The notes under the pieces: model-generated
What the model saw: the letters and a program-made list of their open reading frames with translations, nothing else
What the model was told of the DNA's origin: nothing
Databases searched by the model: none
Assembly: GCA_964350875.1 (NCBI GenBank)
Contig: CAYGLT010000002.1
Location: 1-64,000 of the forward strand
From: JAHBXC01 sp964350875
GTDB lineage: Bacteria > Planctomycetota > Phycisphaerae > Phycisphaerales > UBA1924
Direction: 5' to 3'
Length of the DNA: 64,000 nucleotides
Shown here: positions 26,813-36,291 of the stretch, piece after piece
How positions within the stretch are numbered: the stretch's first letter is position 1
How the letters are laid out: every line of letters starts with the position of its first letter
Program-made: the position numbers and the translations under genes

Positions 26813-27526
26813 TCAGTGAGACTCGGCGACCGGCGCGCGGTCGATCAGCCCGACGAGGTCCGTCGGTCGCTGGATGACGACATCGGCGCCCGTCGCCGCG
26901 AGTTCCTCGGCGTCGCGGAATCCCCACGCGCAGCCCACCACGAACGCGCCGGCGGCGCGTCCGGTGCGCATGTCCGTGTCGGTGTCGCCGACATAGATCG
27001 TGCGCACGGGCGTGGTGTTCGCGTGCTTGATGATGTGGAGCAGCGACGCGGAATCCGGCTTGAGCGGGAAACGCCCGTCGTGGCCCATGACTTCCACGAA
27101 GGGCTCGCGGCCGAAGCGTTTCTCGACCAGCGCGATCGCCTCGGCGTGCTCCTTGTTGCTCAGGATCGCCATCGGGATGTCGCGTTCGAGCAGCCCGGAG
27201 AGCATCGAGGTGACGCCCTCGTAGGGGTGGGCGAGTTCGTCGTCGGCCTTCTCGTCGCGCTCGCGGAAGCGGCGCATCAGATCGGCGATGCGCTCCGGGT
27301 CGTCGTCGAACCGGTGGCCCGTGGCGCGCTGGATCAGGGCGGTCGCGCCGTCGCCCGCGAAGCGGCGGTACGCTTCCCTCGGATGAACCGGCAGACCCTC
27401 TTCCTCGAGCACCGCGTTGCACGCCTCGGCGATGGCCGGCAGCGTGTCCACCAGCGTCCCGTCGAGGTCGAAGACCACCAGTTCGGGCGCGGACGGCGGG
27501 CAGCACGGTTGGGTGTCGTCGGGCAT
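26813..27526 (-). CDS. HAD hydrolase, phosphoglycolate phosphatase-like
   Basis: 237 residues. Motif I VVFDLDGTLVDT, motif II AILSNKEHAEA, motif III Lys in FPLKPDSASLL, and motif IV YVGDTDTDMRTGRAAG are all present, with an alpha-helical cap after motif I, as in Gph-like subfamily IA enzymes. Likely a small phosphate-ester phosphatase; the substrate is uncertain. Its stop codon abuts the aminopeptidase stop (TGATCA at 26810-26815), so the two genes converge without spacer. It diverges from coaE by about 30 bases. Confidence 0.9.
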   Translation of the reverse strand: MPDDTQPCCPPSAPELVVFDLDGTLVDTLPAIAEACNAVLEEEGLPVHPREAYRRFAGDGATALIQRATGHRFDDDPERIADLMRRFRERDEKADDELAHPYEGVTSMLSGLLERDIPMAILSNKEHAEAIALVEKRFGREPFVEVMGHDGRFPLKPDSASLLHIIKHANTTPVRTIYVGDTDTDMRTGRAAGAFVVGCAWGFRDAEELAATGADVVIQRPTDLVGLIDRAPVAESH

Positions 27527-27558
27527 CGCCCCGATCGTAAGCCGTCGGGAGCGGGCAT

Positions 27559-28200
27559 TTGACCGACCACGGGCAAACTTCGGTGAAGGACGACCCCGTC
27601 GTCATCGGCGTCGCCGGCGGGATCGGCTCGGGCAAGTCCGCGGTCGCGCGGAGTTTCGCGCGACTGGGGTGCGTCGTCATCGATTCCGACAAGGAAGCGC
27701 GGGCCCTGCTCTTGCGCGACGATGTGAAGGCCGAACTCGTCTCGTGGTGGGGGAGCGGCATCCTCGATGCGCACGGCGAGGTCGATCGCTCCGCCGTCGC
27801 GAAGATCGTGTTCTCCGATCCCGACCAGCGCAAGCGGCTCGAAGGGCTGACGCACCCTTTGCTCCGAACCAACCGGGAGCGCGTGAAAGCAGCCGCCAGC
27901 GCCGCGAGCGCCCCAGCGGTCGTTCTCGACGCGCCGCTCCTCTTCGAAGCGGGGCTGGGCGAGGAATGCGACGCCGTCGTTTTCGTGGATGCCCCCCGTG
28001 AGACGCGCCTGAAGCGGGTTCAGGAGCACCGGGGCTGGGACGAGGCCGAGTTGACGCGGCGGGAAAAATCCCAGTTGCCCCTTGAAGAGAAGCGTTCCCG
28101 GTCCGATTATGTAGTAAGGAACGACCGGGACGAGGCCTCGCTTCACGAGAGCGTTTCCCGTATCCTCGACGAAATCCTCACCCGCCGCACGAAGGTGTAG
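27559..28200 (+). CDS. coaE: Dephospho-CoA kinase
   Basis: 213 residues, family-typical length. It phosphorylates the ribose 3'-hydroxyl of dephospho-CoA, the last step of coenzyme A synthesis. P-loop GVAGGIGSGKSAVA lies at residues 17-30; VIDSDKEARALL is the CoA-binding DxDxxA-type motif and LDAPLLFEAGL the catalytic/lid region. The start is uncertain: TTG at 27559 gives 213 residues, and a GTG at 27582 would give a protein starting 8 residues later, closer to the P-loop. It precedes rho by about 250 bases. Confidence 0.92.
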   Translation: MTDHGQTSVKDDPVVIGVAGGIGSGKSAVARSFARLGCVVIDSDKEARALLLRDDVKAELVSWWGSGILDAHGEVDRSAVAKIVFSDPDQRKRLEGLTHPLLRTNRERVKAAASAASAPAVVLDAPLLFEAGLGEECDAVVFVDAPRETRLKRVQEHRGWDEAELTRREKSQLPLEEKRSRSDYVVRNDRDEASLHESVSRILDEILTRRTKV

Positions 28201-28204
28201 CCCC

Positions 28205-28363
28205 GTGAGTTGTCGGCCTGCCGCGGCCTCGCCGCCGGTGGCCAAGACCCAGTCCCGCGGACGCGAAGTCCGGACGCCCGTCGTGACCCACGACGACCTG
28301 CGCGACCGACCCCTCGCACGCGGAATCCCGACGGACATCCGATCGCGCGAATCCCGAATGTGA
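28205..28363 (+). CDS. Candidate short open frame between coaE and rho
   Basis: GTG at 28205, four bases after the coaE stop, opens 52 codons ending TGA at 28361-28363. It is preceded by AAGG about nine bases upstream and has high GC at third positions like true genes here. The product is Arg-rich (about 20 percent) with no recognised motif. It may be a leader peptide of rho or chance; the evidence is weak. Confidence 0.25.
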   Translation: MSCRPAAASPPVAKTQSRGREVRTPVVTHDDLRDRPLARGIPTDIRSRESRM

Positions 28364-28454
28364 TTCGGCCGTGCGCGACGGGGCATGCGTTCAACCCACC
28401 GACGAACCAACCATCGTCGCGGACGCCCTTTCTGTTCCTTCCCCACTTCCGAGC

Positions 28455-30422
<1,968 letters not shown>

Positions 30423-30474
30423 CCCTCGCCCTCTCCCCGTGGGAGAGGGTGGCCGCGCAGCGGCCGGGTGAGGG
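30423..30474. repeat. CCCTCTCCC/GGGTGAGGG palindromic repeat, copy 1
   Basis: Inner hairpin CCCTCTCCCC-GTGGGAGAGGG, a second small palindrome GGCCGCGCAGCGGCC, and the tail GGGTGAGGG. It begins at the base after the rho stop. Same family as the copies at 31080, 31223, 49854, 49929 and 50031. Confidence 0.8.
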
Positions 30475-30501
30475 CCGGATAACCCGAGATCAACCACTCA
30501 A

Positions 30502-30527
30502 CCCCGTTCGCGAGAGCGGGGTTTTTC
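30502..30527 (+). terminator. Rho-independent terminator after rho
   Basis: CCCCGTTC (30502-30509) pairs with GAGCGGGG (about 30514-30521) including one G-U, then TTTTTC. It lies 80 bases behind the rho stop, beyond the palindromic repeat. Confidence 0.75.
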
Positions 30528-30555
30528 TTGTTGTAAGATCGGGTACTCTGCACGG

Positions 30556-31128
30556 ATGACGCACGAGGCAAAGCCCTCGCTTTCGCCGTACGAACGGGCC
30601 TGGTGGGGTGTGTTCTCGACAACCGTGGCGGCAGGTCCCGCGATCTTCGTTGTGCTCGGGATCATCGCGGTCGTCAACGGCCGCGGATCGACCCTCCTAA
30701 GCAACGCCGTCATTGTGGGATTGATCATCACGACTCTTGTTATGATTCCTATCGGCGCGTTCAGTGCGTCGATGTGCGCGGGGATCATCCGGCTGCGTTC
30801 GCTCAAACAGACACTGCCGATGTTCTTTCTGCTCACGGTTCTCGCGGGCGTGCTGAGCATCCCCGCGATGGTCATCTTCTTCCCTTTCTCGCTGGTTTTT
30901 GGCCCCGTGATGATCGTCGGCGCTCAACTCGTCGCGTCGGGTATCGCGCTGTCGCTGAAGCCAGATCATCGCCTTGTCGCGATGGAGAATCCCGGATCGT
31001 GCCCGCAATGCGGCTACTCCCTCGCAGGTCTCGATCGCACTCGCACGAATGCCTGCCCCGAATGCGGCGCCGCTCTGCACCCTCTCCCACTGGGAGAGGG
31101 TGGCGACGCCCCCGGCGTCGCCGGGTGA
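30556..31128 (+). CDS. Four-helix membrane protein with C-terminal zinc ribbon
   Basis: 190 residues. Four hydrophobic segments (about 20-42, 48-70, 85-108, 110-130) are followed by a zinc ribbon CPQCGYSLAGLDRTRTNACPECG near residue 150-172. The same ribbon type occurs at 58606-59139 and 63618-64000; it is a lineage-typical appendage of unknown function. The last 14 residues (HPLPLGEGGDAPGVAG) are encoded by a palindromic repeat whose GGGTGAGGG unit supplies the TGA stop, so the original end was shorter. A TAAGAT box lies about 17 bases before ATG 30556. Confidence 0.75.
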   Translation: MTHEAKPSLSPYERAWWGVFSTTVAAGPAIFVVLGIIAVVNGRGSTLLSNAVIVGLIITTLVMIPIGAFSASMCAGIIRLRSLKQTLPMFFLLTVLAGVLSIPAMVIFFPFSLVFGPVMIVGAQLVASGIALSLKPDHRLVAMENPGSCPQCGYSLAGLDRTRTNACPECGAALHPLPLGEGGDAPGVAG

Positions 31129-31131
31129 GGG
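31080..31131. repeat. Palindromic repeat, copy 2, inside the 3' end of a gene
   Basis: CCCTCTCCC-ACT-GGGAGAGGG, then GGCGACGCCCCCGGCGTCGCC (inner palindrome) and GGGTGAGGG. Same arm sequences as copy 1 but a different inner palindrome. The last codons and stop of the gene ending at 31128 lie in it. Confidence 0.8.
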
Positions 31132-31140
31132 CTTCATGGC

Positions 31141-31165
31141 CTTCTTCTTCTTCTTCTTCTTCTTC
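31141..31165. repeat. (TTC)n simple repeat
   Basis: Eight tandem TTC units between palindromic copies 2 and 3. Confidence 0.9.
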
Positions 31166-31172
31166 CGTGTGC

Positions 31173-31199
31173 CACTGGTTGAGCAACGCTCAACCAGTG
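31173..31199. repeat. Perfect inverted repeat (hairpin)
   Basis: CACTGGTTGAGC and GCTCAACCAGTG with a three-base loop, a flawless 12-bp stem. No T run follows on either strand, so it is not a typical intrinsic terminator, though it lies between the convergent gene ends at 31128 and 31265. Its core GGTTGAGC recurs in the hairpin at 49982-50011. Confidence 0.8.
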
Positions 31200-31222
31200 C
31201 TCGGGCGCTGTGCAGCGGGAAG

Positions 31223-31259
31223 CCCCTCCCCCTCACCCCGCCCACGAGTGGGAGGGGGG
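31223..31259. repeat. Palindromic repeat, copy 3 (inverted, shortened)
   Basis: CCCCTCCCCCTCACCCC followed by CCCACGAGTGGGAGGGG; orientation opposite to copies 1 and 2 and with diverged arms. Confidence 0.6.
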
Positions 31260-31264
31260 CCGGA

Positions 31265-33469
31265 TCACCGCTGCTGCTGTTGCCGCTGGATCAGCCGCTG
31301 TTGCGCGGCCTCGGCAAGGTCCAGATACTTCGCCGCCTCGCCGATCCGCCGGCTGCGCACGAGCAACTGCGCCGCCGCCGTCGGCGGTTCGGGGTTGTCG
31401 GGCTGCAGTTCGATCACCCGGTCAAGCGTCGCCAGCGCGTCCTCGGTCTGACCCTGCGCGATCTGCGTTTCCGCGAGGATGCGCAGCGCGAACGCGGGGT
31501 CGAGCGTGCGGTGATCTTCCTTGGTCTTCTCGATCTCAGAGATCGCCGCGCGCACCTGCGCCTCGGCGTCCGCGGGCTGGCCTGTCGCCATCAGCAGGTT
31601 CGCGTACTCGATGCGCTGCTGCGCGTCCCACGGCCGATCCTCGACGCCCTCGGCCATGAGCGCGCGGGCACGGTCCATCTCGCCGCGCGACGCGAGCCGG
31701 CGCGACAACTCAACCCGCACGCGCGCCATGCTCGGTTCGATCTCCAGCGCTCGCTGGAGATCGGCGATCGCCGCGGCCTGGTCGCCGTTCAGATCGTGGA
31801 GCGTCGTCAGCGACAGCGCGAGTTCGGCCGTGACCTGATCGCGATCGAGCAGCCCGTGGATGATCTCGATCGACTTGTCGTACTCGCCAAGCACGCTGCT
31901 GAGCCAGGCGCGACGAACCTCGACCGTCGGCGTCGTCGCCAGCCCGGCGCCGCCTTCTTTGAATGACGACGAACTCGTGTACAGCGCGAGCGCACGCCCG
32001 GCGAGGTCGAGTTGCTCCTGCGGGATCTCGGGCCGGTTGGTCGTGAACACCGCGCTCGCGGGGACCGAGACCCGGTTGTCCAGCAGCGTCGCGCGGAACG
32101 CCTGCACGCGCGTGAATCCCGCCTGCGCCGTCGATGCGATCGTGAGCAGCGCGAGCGCAGCAAACACGATCCCGGCGGGCTTGACCGCGCCCTTCAGGCG
32201 CAACTGGAAGTTGTGCAGGCGCAGGCTTTTCTTCACGAGCATCTGCACGAACATGTGCACGATGTAGGTCACGCAGCCCGCGACGCCCGCGGCCATGAGC
32301 AGGGGCACCACGCCGTAAGCGCCGCGCCACGCGAGGAACGACACCAGAAACACCACGGTGAGGAAGATCTCGTAGCCCCACGAGAAATCCGGTTTGTGCC
32401 TGCTCGTCCCCACCTGATCGCCCTTGGGGTCGCGCGACTTCGTTCCCTTCTTCTGGAAGAAACGCAGGCGGGAGCCCGGCTTGCCCTTGACCATCGACGG
32501 CTTGGTGAAGCCGAAGCGCAGCGCATCGTTCGGGCACACGCTCACGCAATCGAGGCACTTCATGCACCCCTGATCGACGACCATGCCGAAGTCGCGGATC
32601 TCCTCGTGCACGCGCACATTGCTCGTGCACACGGCGGTGCAGTGGCCGCACCCTTCGCACTTGTCGTGATCGACGATGATGCGCCCGGGCGCCAACTTGT
32701 CGAGCGGCGCGAAGAACCCGCCGTACGGGCACCCGTAGGTGCAGAACCCCTTCGCGCCGAGGAAGTACACGATCGCGAAGCCGCAGATGAACAGGAACGG
32801 GATCGCGACCCACAGCGGCGGGAAGGTCGCCCAGAAGTCCTCGACGATGAGTTCCGATCCCCACGCGAACGGGGGCGACGCGCCGACCAGCGCCTGGATT
32901 TGCGGCGACGCGTGCTTCTGCGCGAGCGGGAACACGATCGTCCGGTGCACCACCGGCCACACGAACATGTAGAGCGCAAAGACCAGCGGCGCGAACAGCA
33001 GCAGCCGCGAGCGGAACGGCTTGGGACGGATGTGCACCTTCTTGAGCATCCAGGAGCACAGGTCCTGGAGCGCGACGACATGGCATCCCCAGCCGCAGAA
33101 GAACCGCCCGAAGACAATGGTCGAGAGGATCGCCAGCGCGAAGAAGATGAACCCCGCGTTGATGAGACCGGTGTTGAGCGTCTGCATCGACTCGCTGGGC
33201 TCGACGGGCGAGACCGTGCGGCCGAGTCGAAGCCAGAGCAGCACATGCACGAGGAAGATCACATGCACGCCGATGAGGACCGCCGCGCGGACCGGGCCCG
33301 CCTTGCTCTTCCTGATGCGGTTGTGCGCGTCTCCCCGGCTCGCGCCGTCGCTCCGGCCGCTCGAAGCGTCGCCCGCGGCCGTCTTGAGCACGGGCAGGGC
33401 GAGCGACCCGTCGGCCTTGCGGCGCGGGGCGGCTTTGGACTTGCCGAAGAAGCGGGGGAGTGAGGTCAT
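31265..33469 (-). CDS. Polyferredoxin (NapH/CcoG-like) fused to a TPR domain
   Basis: 734 residues. The N-terminal half is a membrane iron-sulfur protein: helices near 60-120, two cysteine pairs in FGRFFCGWGCHVVALQDLCSW and GAKGFCTYGCPYGGF (4Fe-4S-binding motifs of NapH/NosR type), then two classical ferredoxin clusters CEGCGHCTAVCTSN and CMKCLDCVSVCPND. Three more membrane segments follow. Residues about 430-734 are periplasmic or cytoplasmic TPR repeats (ALSLTTLHDLNGDQAAAIAD, DALATLDRVIELQPDNPEP), ending in a Gln-rich tail. Family members pass electrons from quinol across the membrane or assemble oxidases; the TPR fusion is unusual. Start chosen at 33467-33469. Confidence 0.87.
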   Translation of the reverse strand: MTSLPRFFGKSKAAPRRKADGSLALPVLKTAAGDASSGRSDGASRGDAHNRIRKSKAGPVRAAVLIGVHVIFLVHVLLWLRLGRTVSPVEPSESMQTLNTGLINAGFIFFALAILSTIVFGRFFCGWGCHVVALQDLCSWMLKKVHIRPKPFRSRLLLFAPLVFALYMFVWPVVHRTIVFPLAQKHASPQIQALVGASPPFAWGSELIVEDFWATFPPLWVAIPFLFICGFAIVYFLGAKGFCTYGCPYGGFFAPLDKLAPGRIIVDHDKCEGCGHCTAVCTSNVRVHEEIRDFGMVVDQGCMKCLDCVSVCPNDALRFGFTKPSMVKGKPGSRLRFFQKKGTKSRDPKGDQVGTSRHKPDFSWGYEIFLTVVFLVSFLAWRGAYGVVPLLMAAGVAGCVTYIVHMFVQMLVKKSLRLHNFQLRLKGAVKPAGIVFAALALLTIASTAQAGFTRVQAFRATLLDNRVSVPASAVFTTNRPEIPQEQLDLAGRALALYTSSSSFKEGGAGLATTPTVEVRRAWLSSVLGEYDKSIEIIHGLLDRDQVTAELALSLTTLHDLNGDQAAAIADLQRALEIEPSMARVRVELSRRLASRGEMDRARALMAEGVEDRPWDAQQRIEYANLLMATGQPADAEAQVRAAISEIEKTKEDHRTLDPAFALRILAETQIAQGQTEDALATLDRVIELQPDNPEPPTAAAQLLVRSRRIGEAAKYLDLAEAAQQRLIQRQQQQR

Positions 33470-33756
33470 TCGAGGACACACATCGAAACGGTGCGGGCGG
33501 GAACGAACGCTAGCGGCCCGGCGTCCTTCCCGTTGTGACAAAATTCCCGGGATTGAGCCCGAGAACTCCTTCTTCGGCCCCGAAACCGGAAAGTTCGGGA
33601 AAGATTTGGATCGCGTGGGGAAAACCCCGGCTTATCCTGTCAGAGGTCGAGAGAGTAGAGCGTCCCCGTCGCCGCACCGCGGAGGTATGGCGCGGCGTGG
33701 CGCAGCACACCGTCGAGGGCGCGATCGCGCTCGCGCCGTTCGCACAGGAGATCGTT

Positions 33757-35085
33757 ATGCGTTTGAACAAGAGTGTCGCCTTCGCCGCCGCCGCCTGCGT
33801 TGTGGCCGCCGGCTCTATCGCTTCCGCGGGTTCGCTCGGCACGCTGACCCGTGAAACGGTCGCGACCGGTTTCACTCGCCCCGTCCACATGGTTCCGCAC
33901 CCCACGGTCGATGACGCGTTCCTCGTCGTCGAGCAGGGCGGCACGATCCGCGTTCTCCAGAACGGCGCCATCACCGGCACCTTCCTCACCGTCGCCGTTG
34001 GTTCGAGCGGCGGCGAGCGCGGCCTGTTCAGCATCGCCTTCGACCCCGACTTCACCGCCACCGGCCGCTTCTTCGTGAACCACACCAACTCGAGTGGCAC
34101 GACCGTTATCGCGCGCTACACCGTCTCGACCACCAACCCGCTCGTCGCCGACTCGTCCAGCCGCACCGAGATCCTCACCATCGCGCAGCCCTTCTCGAAC
34201 CACAACGGCGGCTGCATCGCCTTCGGCCCCGACGGCTACCTCTACATCGCCACCGGCGACGGCGGCGGCGCGGGCGACACGGGCAACCGCTCCCAGACCC
34301 CGACCACCCTCCTCGGCAAGATGCTCCGCATCGATGTCAGCGGCCCGGGCCTTTACAGCGTCCCCGCCGACAACCCCTTCCTCCCCGACAACAACCCGCC
34401 CGTCTCCAACGCGCTCCCCGAGATCTGGGCCTTCGGTCTGCGCAACCCCTGGAAGTTCACCTTCGATGATTTCGGCTACACCGCCACCAACGGCATGTTC
34501 ATCGCCGATGTCGGCCAGGGCTCGCTCGAAGAGATCGACTACGAACCCGCTGGTCAGGGCGGCACGAACTGGGGCTGGCGCGTCCGCGAGGGCACGAACA
34601 ACTACAACACCTCGCTCCCGCCCGCGTACACCCCGCTCACCGATCCGATCTACCAGTACGGTCGCTCGCTCGGTTTCTCGATCTCGGGCGGGTACGCCTA
34701 TCGCGGCGACGCGATGTGCTCGTTCATCGGCCGCTACTTCTACGCCGACTACGGCACGGGCCGCATCTGGTCGTTCGAACTGACCGACGCCGGCCTCGCC
34801 GCCGACAACATCGACCACTCCAACGAGTTGTACCCCACCGGCCGGACCAACATCTCCGGCTTCGGTCGCGGCCACGACGGCGAGTTGTACCTGATCGAAT
34901 GGTCGCTGGGCCGCATCAGCAAGATCGTCAGCGATGACTCCCCGGCCATCGGCGACATCAACCAGGACGGTCTGACCGACTTCGGCGACCTCAATGTGGT
35001 GCTCTCCGAGTACGGCACGACCTACGACTTCAAGGATCTGAACACCGTGCTGTCCGGCTTCGGCTCGGCGTGCAACGGCGACTGA
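33757..35085 (+). CDS. Exported glucose/sorbosone dehydrogenase-like beta-propeller with dockerin repeat
   Basis: 442 residues. Signal peptide residues 1-24. The body is a PQQ-dependent soluble sugar dehydrogenase-type propeller: VATGFTRPVHMVPHP, VVEQGGTIRVLQ, GERGLFSIAFDPDF, NHNGGCIAFGPDGYLYIATGD (with the catalytic-type His), NALPEIWAFGLRNPWKF, and DYGTGRIWSFELTD. It probably oxidises a sugar in the periplasm with PQQ, though cofactor use is not proved. The C-terminus has one complete calcium loop (GDINQDGLTDFGDLNVVL) and a second repeat that has lost its loop (YDFKDLNTVLSGFG). CAGGAG at 33745-33750 precedes ATG 33757. Confidence 0.87.
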   Translation: MRLNKSVAFAAAACVVAAGSIASAGSLGTLTRETVATGFTRPVHMVPHPTVDDAFLVVEQGGTIRVLQNGAITGTFLTVAVGSSGGERGLFSIAFDPDFTATGRFFVNHTNSSGTTVIARYTVSTTNPLVADSSSRTEILTIAQPFSNHNGGCIAFGPDGYLYIATGDGGGAGDTGNRSQTPTTLLGKMLRIDVSGPGLYSVPADNPFLPDNNPPVSNALPEIWAFGLRNPWKFTFDDFGYTATNGMFIADVGQGSLEEIDYEPAGQGGTNWGWRVREGTNNYNTSLPPAYTPLTDPIYQYGRSLGFSISGGYAYRGDAMCSFIGRYFYADYGTGRIWSFELTDAGLAADNIDHSNELYPTGRTNISGFGRGHDGELYLIEWSLGRISKIVSDDSPAIGDINQDGLTDFGDLNVVLSEYGTTYDFKDLNTVLSGFGSACNGD

Positions 35086-35126
35086 TCGCCCGGTCACCGC
35101 GAACCAACATCCGATAACCATCGCAG

Positions 35127-35160
35127 CGCCCCGCTCCCGAGCGGGGCGTTGTGCTTTTTT
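35127..35160 (+). terminator. Rho-independent terminator
   Basis: CGCCCCGCTC (35127-35136) pairs with GAGCGGGGCG (35139-35148), tail TTGTGCTTTTTT. Confidence 0.9.
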
Positions 35161-35303
35161 CGGGCGATCCTTCAGGCCGTCAGGCCGAGTGTCGATAACG
35201 AATGCGGGCATCGCCCGCCCTTGGCACGCATTGTGCGACAGTCGGTCCGAGCCCGCCGCCGAACGCCAGGAGTTCGTGAACCGGGATCGCGAAAGGACGA
35301 ACC

Positions 35304-36179
35304 ATGAAGATCGCCAGCGAGAACGCCGCCCTTGCCTTGTCCCAGACCAGTCCCTCGACGCAGGCCGCGCAGAAGCGTCGAGCGGCCGCTGACCTCGAGG
35401 TCAAGACCAAGATCGCCGCGAACGAGCGCGCCGTCACCGACACCGTGGAACTGAGCGAGACCAAGCCCCTCGCGCAGAAGTCGCTTGTCGATGCGCAGAT
35501 TTCGGCGCCCGCCGCGCCGGTCGCCGAGAACAACGCCGCTTCCGACCCGCTCGCCGAACTGCTCAAGTCGTTCGGCCAGCGCACCGGAGACGCGGGCTTC
35601 AAGAGTGAACTCGATGTCAACGGCGACGGCGTGATCAACTTCGCCGATCTCAACGCGGCGATCGCGAAGGCCGGGGAACCTTCGGACACGCCGCAGACCG
35701 GCGGCCCGCTCCCTGTCGACCCCGATCCCCAGGCCGCGAATCCCGCCGCGCTCACCGATGAACCGGGCGACGCCGTCGTGAACGATGACGCCGACACCGA
35801 GGCGGGCGCGATCAACGAGGCGTCCGGCGCGACCGACGAGGGCGAAGGCCCGGCCTCGTTCACCGCGGCCGACATCGATCTCCTGCTCGGCTCGTTCGGC
35901 GCCCAGTCCGGGAGCGAGGGCTTCAACAGCCAGTACGATTTTGACAGCGACGGTGAGATCGGCTTCGGCGATCTGAACGAACTGCTCAACCGCGTCTCGA
36001 GCGACGCGAATCTCCAGCAGCAGTCGCTGCTCGATCAACTCACCGACCGCATCGGCGCCTCGACGGGCGACGAGCGGTTCAACCCCAGCCTCGACTTCGA
36101 CAACGACGGCGTGATCAACTTCGGCGACCTGAACACGCTCCTGACCAACCTCGCGCAGAGCCGCTCCGCCAACGACTGA
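35304..36179 (+). CDS. EF-hand repeat protein without signal peptide
   Basis: 291 residues, Ala/Asp/Glu-rich and strongly acidic. Residues 1-75 are low complexity with VTDTVELSETKPL, which faintly recalls FlgM-like or flagellar regulatory tails. Three dockerin-type calcium-loop units follow, each of the pattern LLxSFGxxxGxxxFxxxxDxxxDGxIxFxDLNxLL: LDVNGDGVINFADLNAA (about 105), YDFDSDGEIGFGDLNELL (about 212) and LDFDNDGVINFGDLNTLL (about 270). Unlike the other four dockerin-repeat proteins in the window it has no export signal, so it may sit in the cytoplasm or leave by another route. AAAGGA precedes ATG 35304. Confidence 0.78.
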   Translation: MKIASENAALALSQTSPSTQAAQKRRAAADLEVKTKIAANERAVTDTVELSETKPLAQKSLVDAQISAPAAPVAENNAASDPLAELLKSFGQRTGDAGFKSELDVNGDGVINFADLNAAIAKAGEPSDTPQTGGPLPVDPDPQAANPAALTDEPGDAVVNDDADTEAGAINEASGATDEGEGPASFTAADIDLLLGSFGAQSGSEGFNSQYDFDSDGEIGFGDLNELLNRVSSDANLQQQSLLDQLTDRIGASTGDERFNPSLDFDNDGVINFGDLNTLLTNLAQSRSAND

Positions 36180-36213
36180 CCATCCTCGCGCACCCGCGCG
36201 ATTCCGAAACAAA

Positions 36214-36252
36214 CGCCCGGCGTCCTTCGACGGCCGGGCGTTGTTCTTTTTT
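36214..36252 (+). terminator. Rho-independent terminator
   Basis: CGCCCGG (36214-36220) pairs with CCGGGCG (36234-36240), then TTGTTCTTTTTT. Confidence 0.88.
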
Positions 36253-36291
36253 GGGCTCGGTTGTCGGTTGCCGCCGCGACGCGATCGGTGA

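Noticed and set aside
31141..31199. CRISPR-like array
   Set aside because: The TTC tract and the single hairpin have no regularly spaced repeats and no spacers. No CRISPR array was seen anywhere in the window.
33607..33650. TTGGAT...TATCCT promoter before the sugar dehydrogenase-like gene
   Set aside because: The spacer is 21 bases, too long for a standard sigma-70 promoter.
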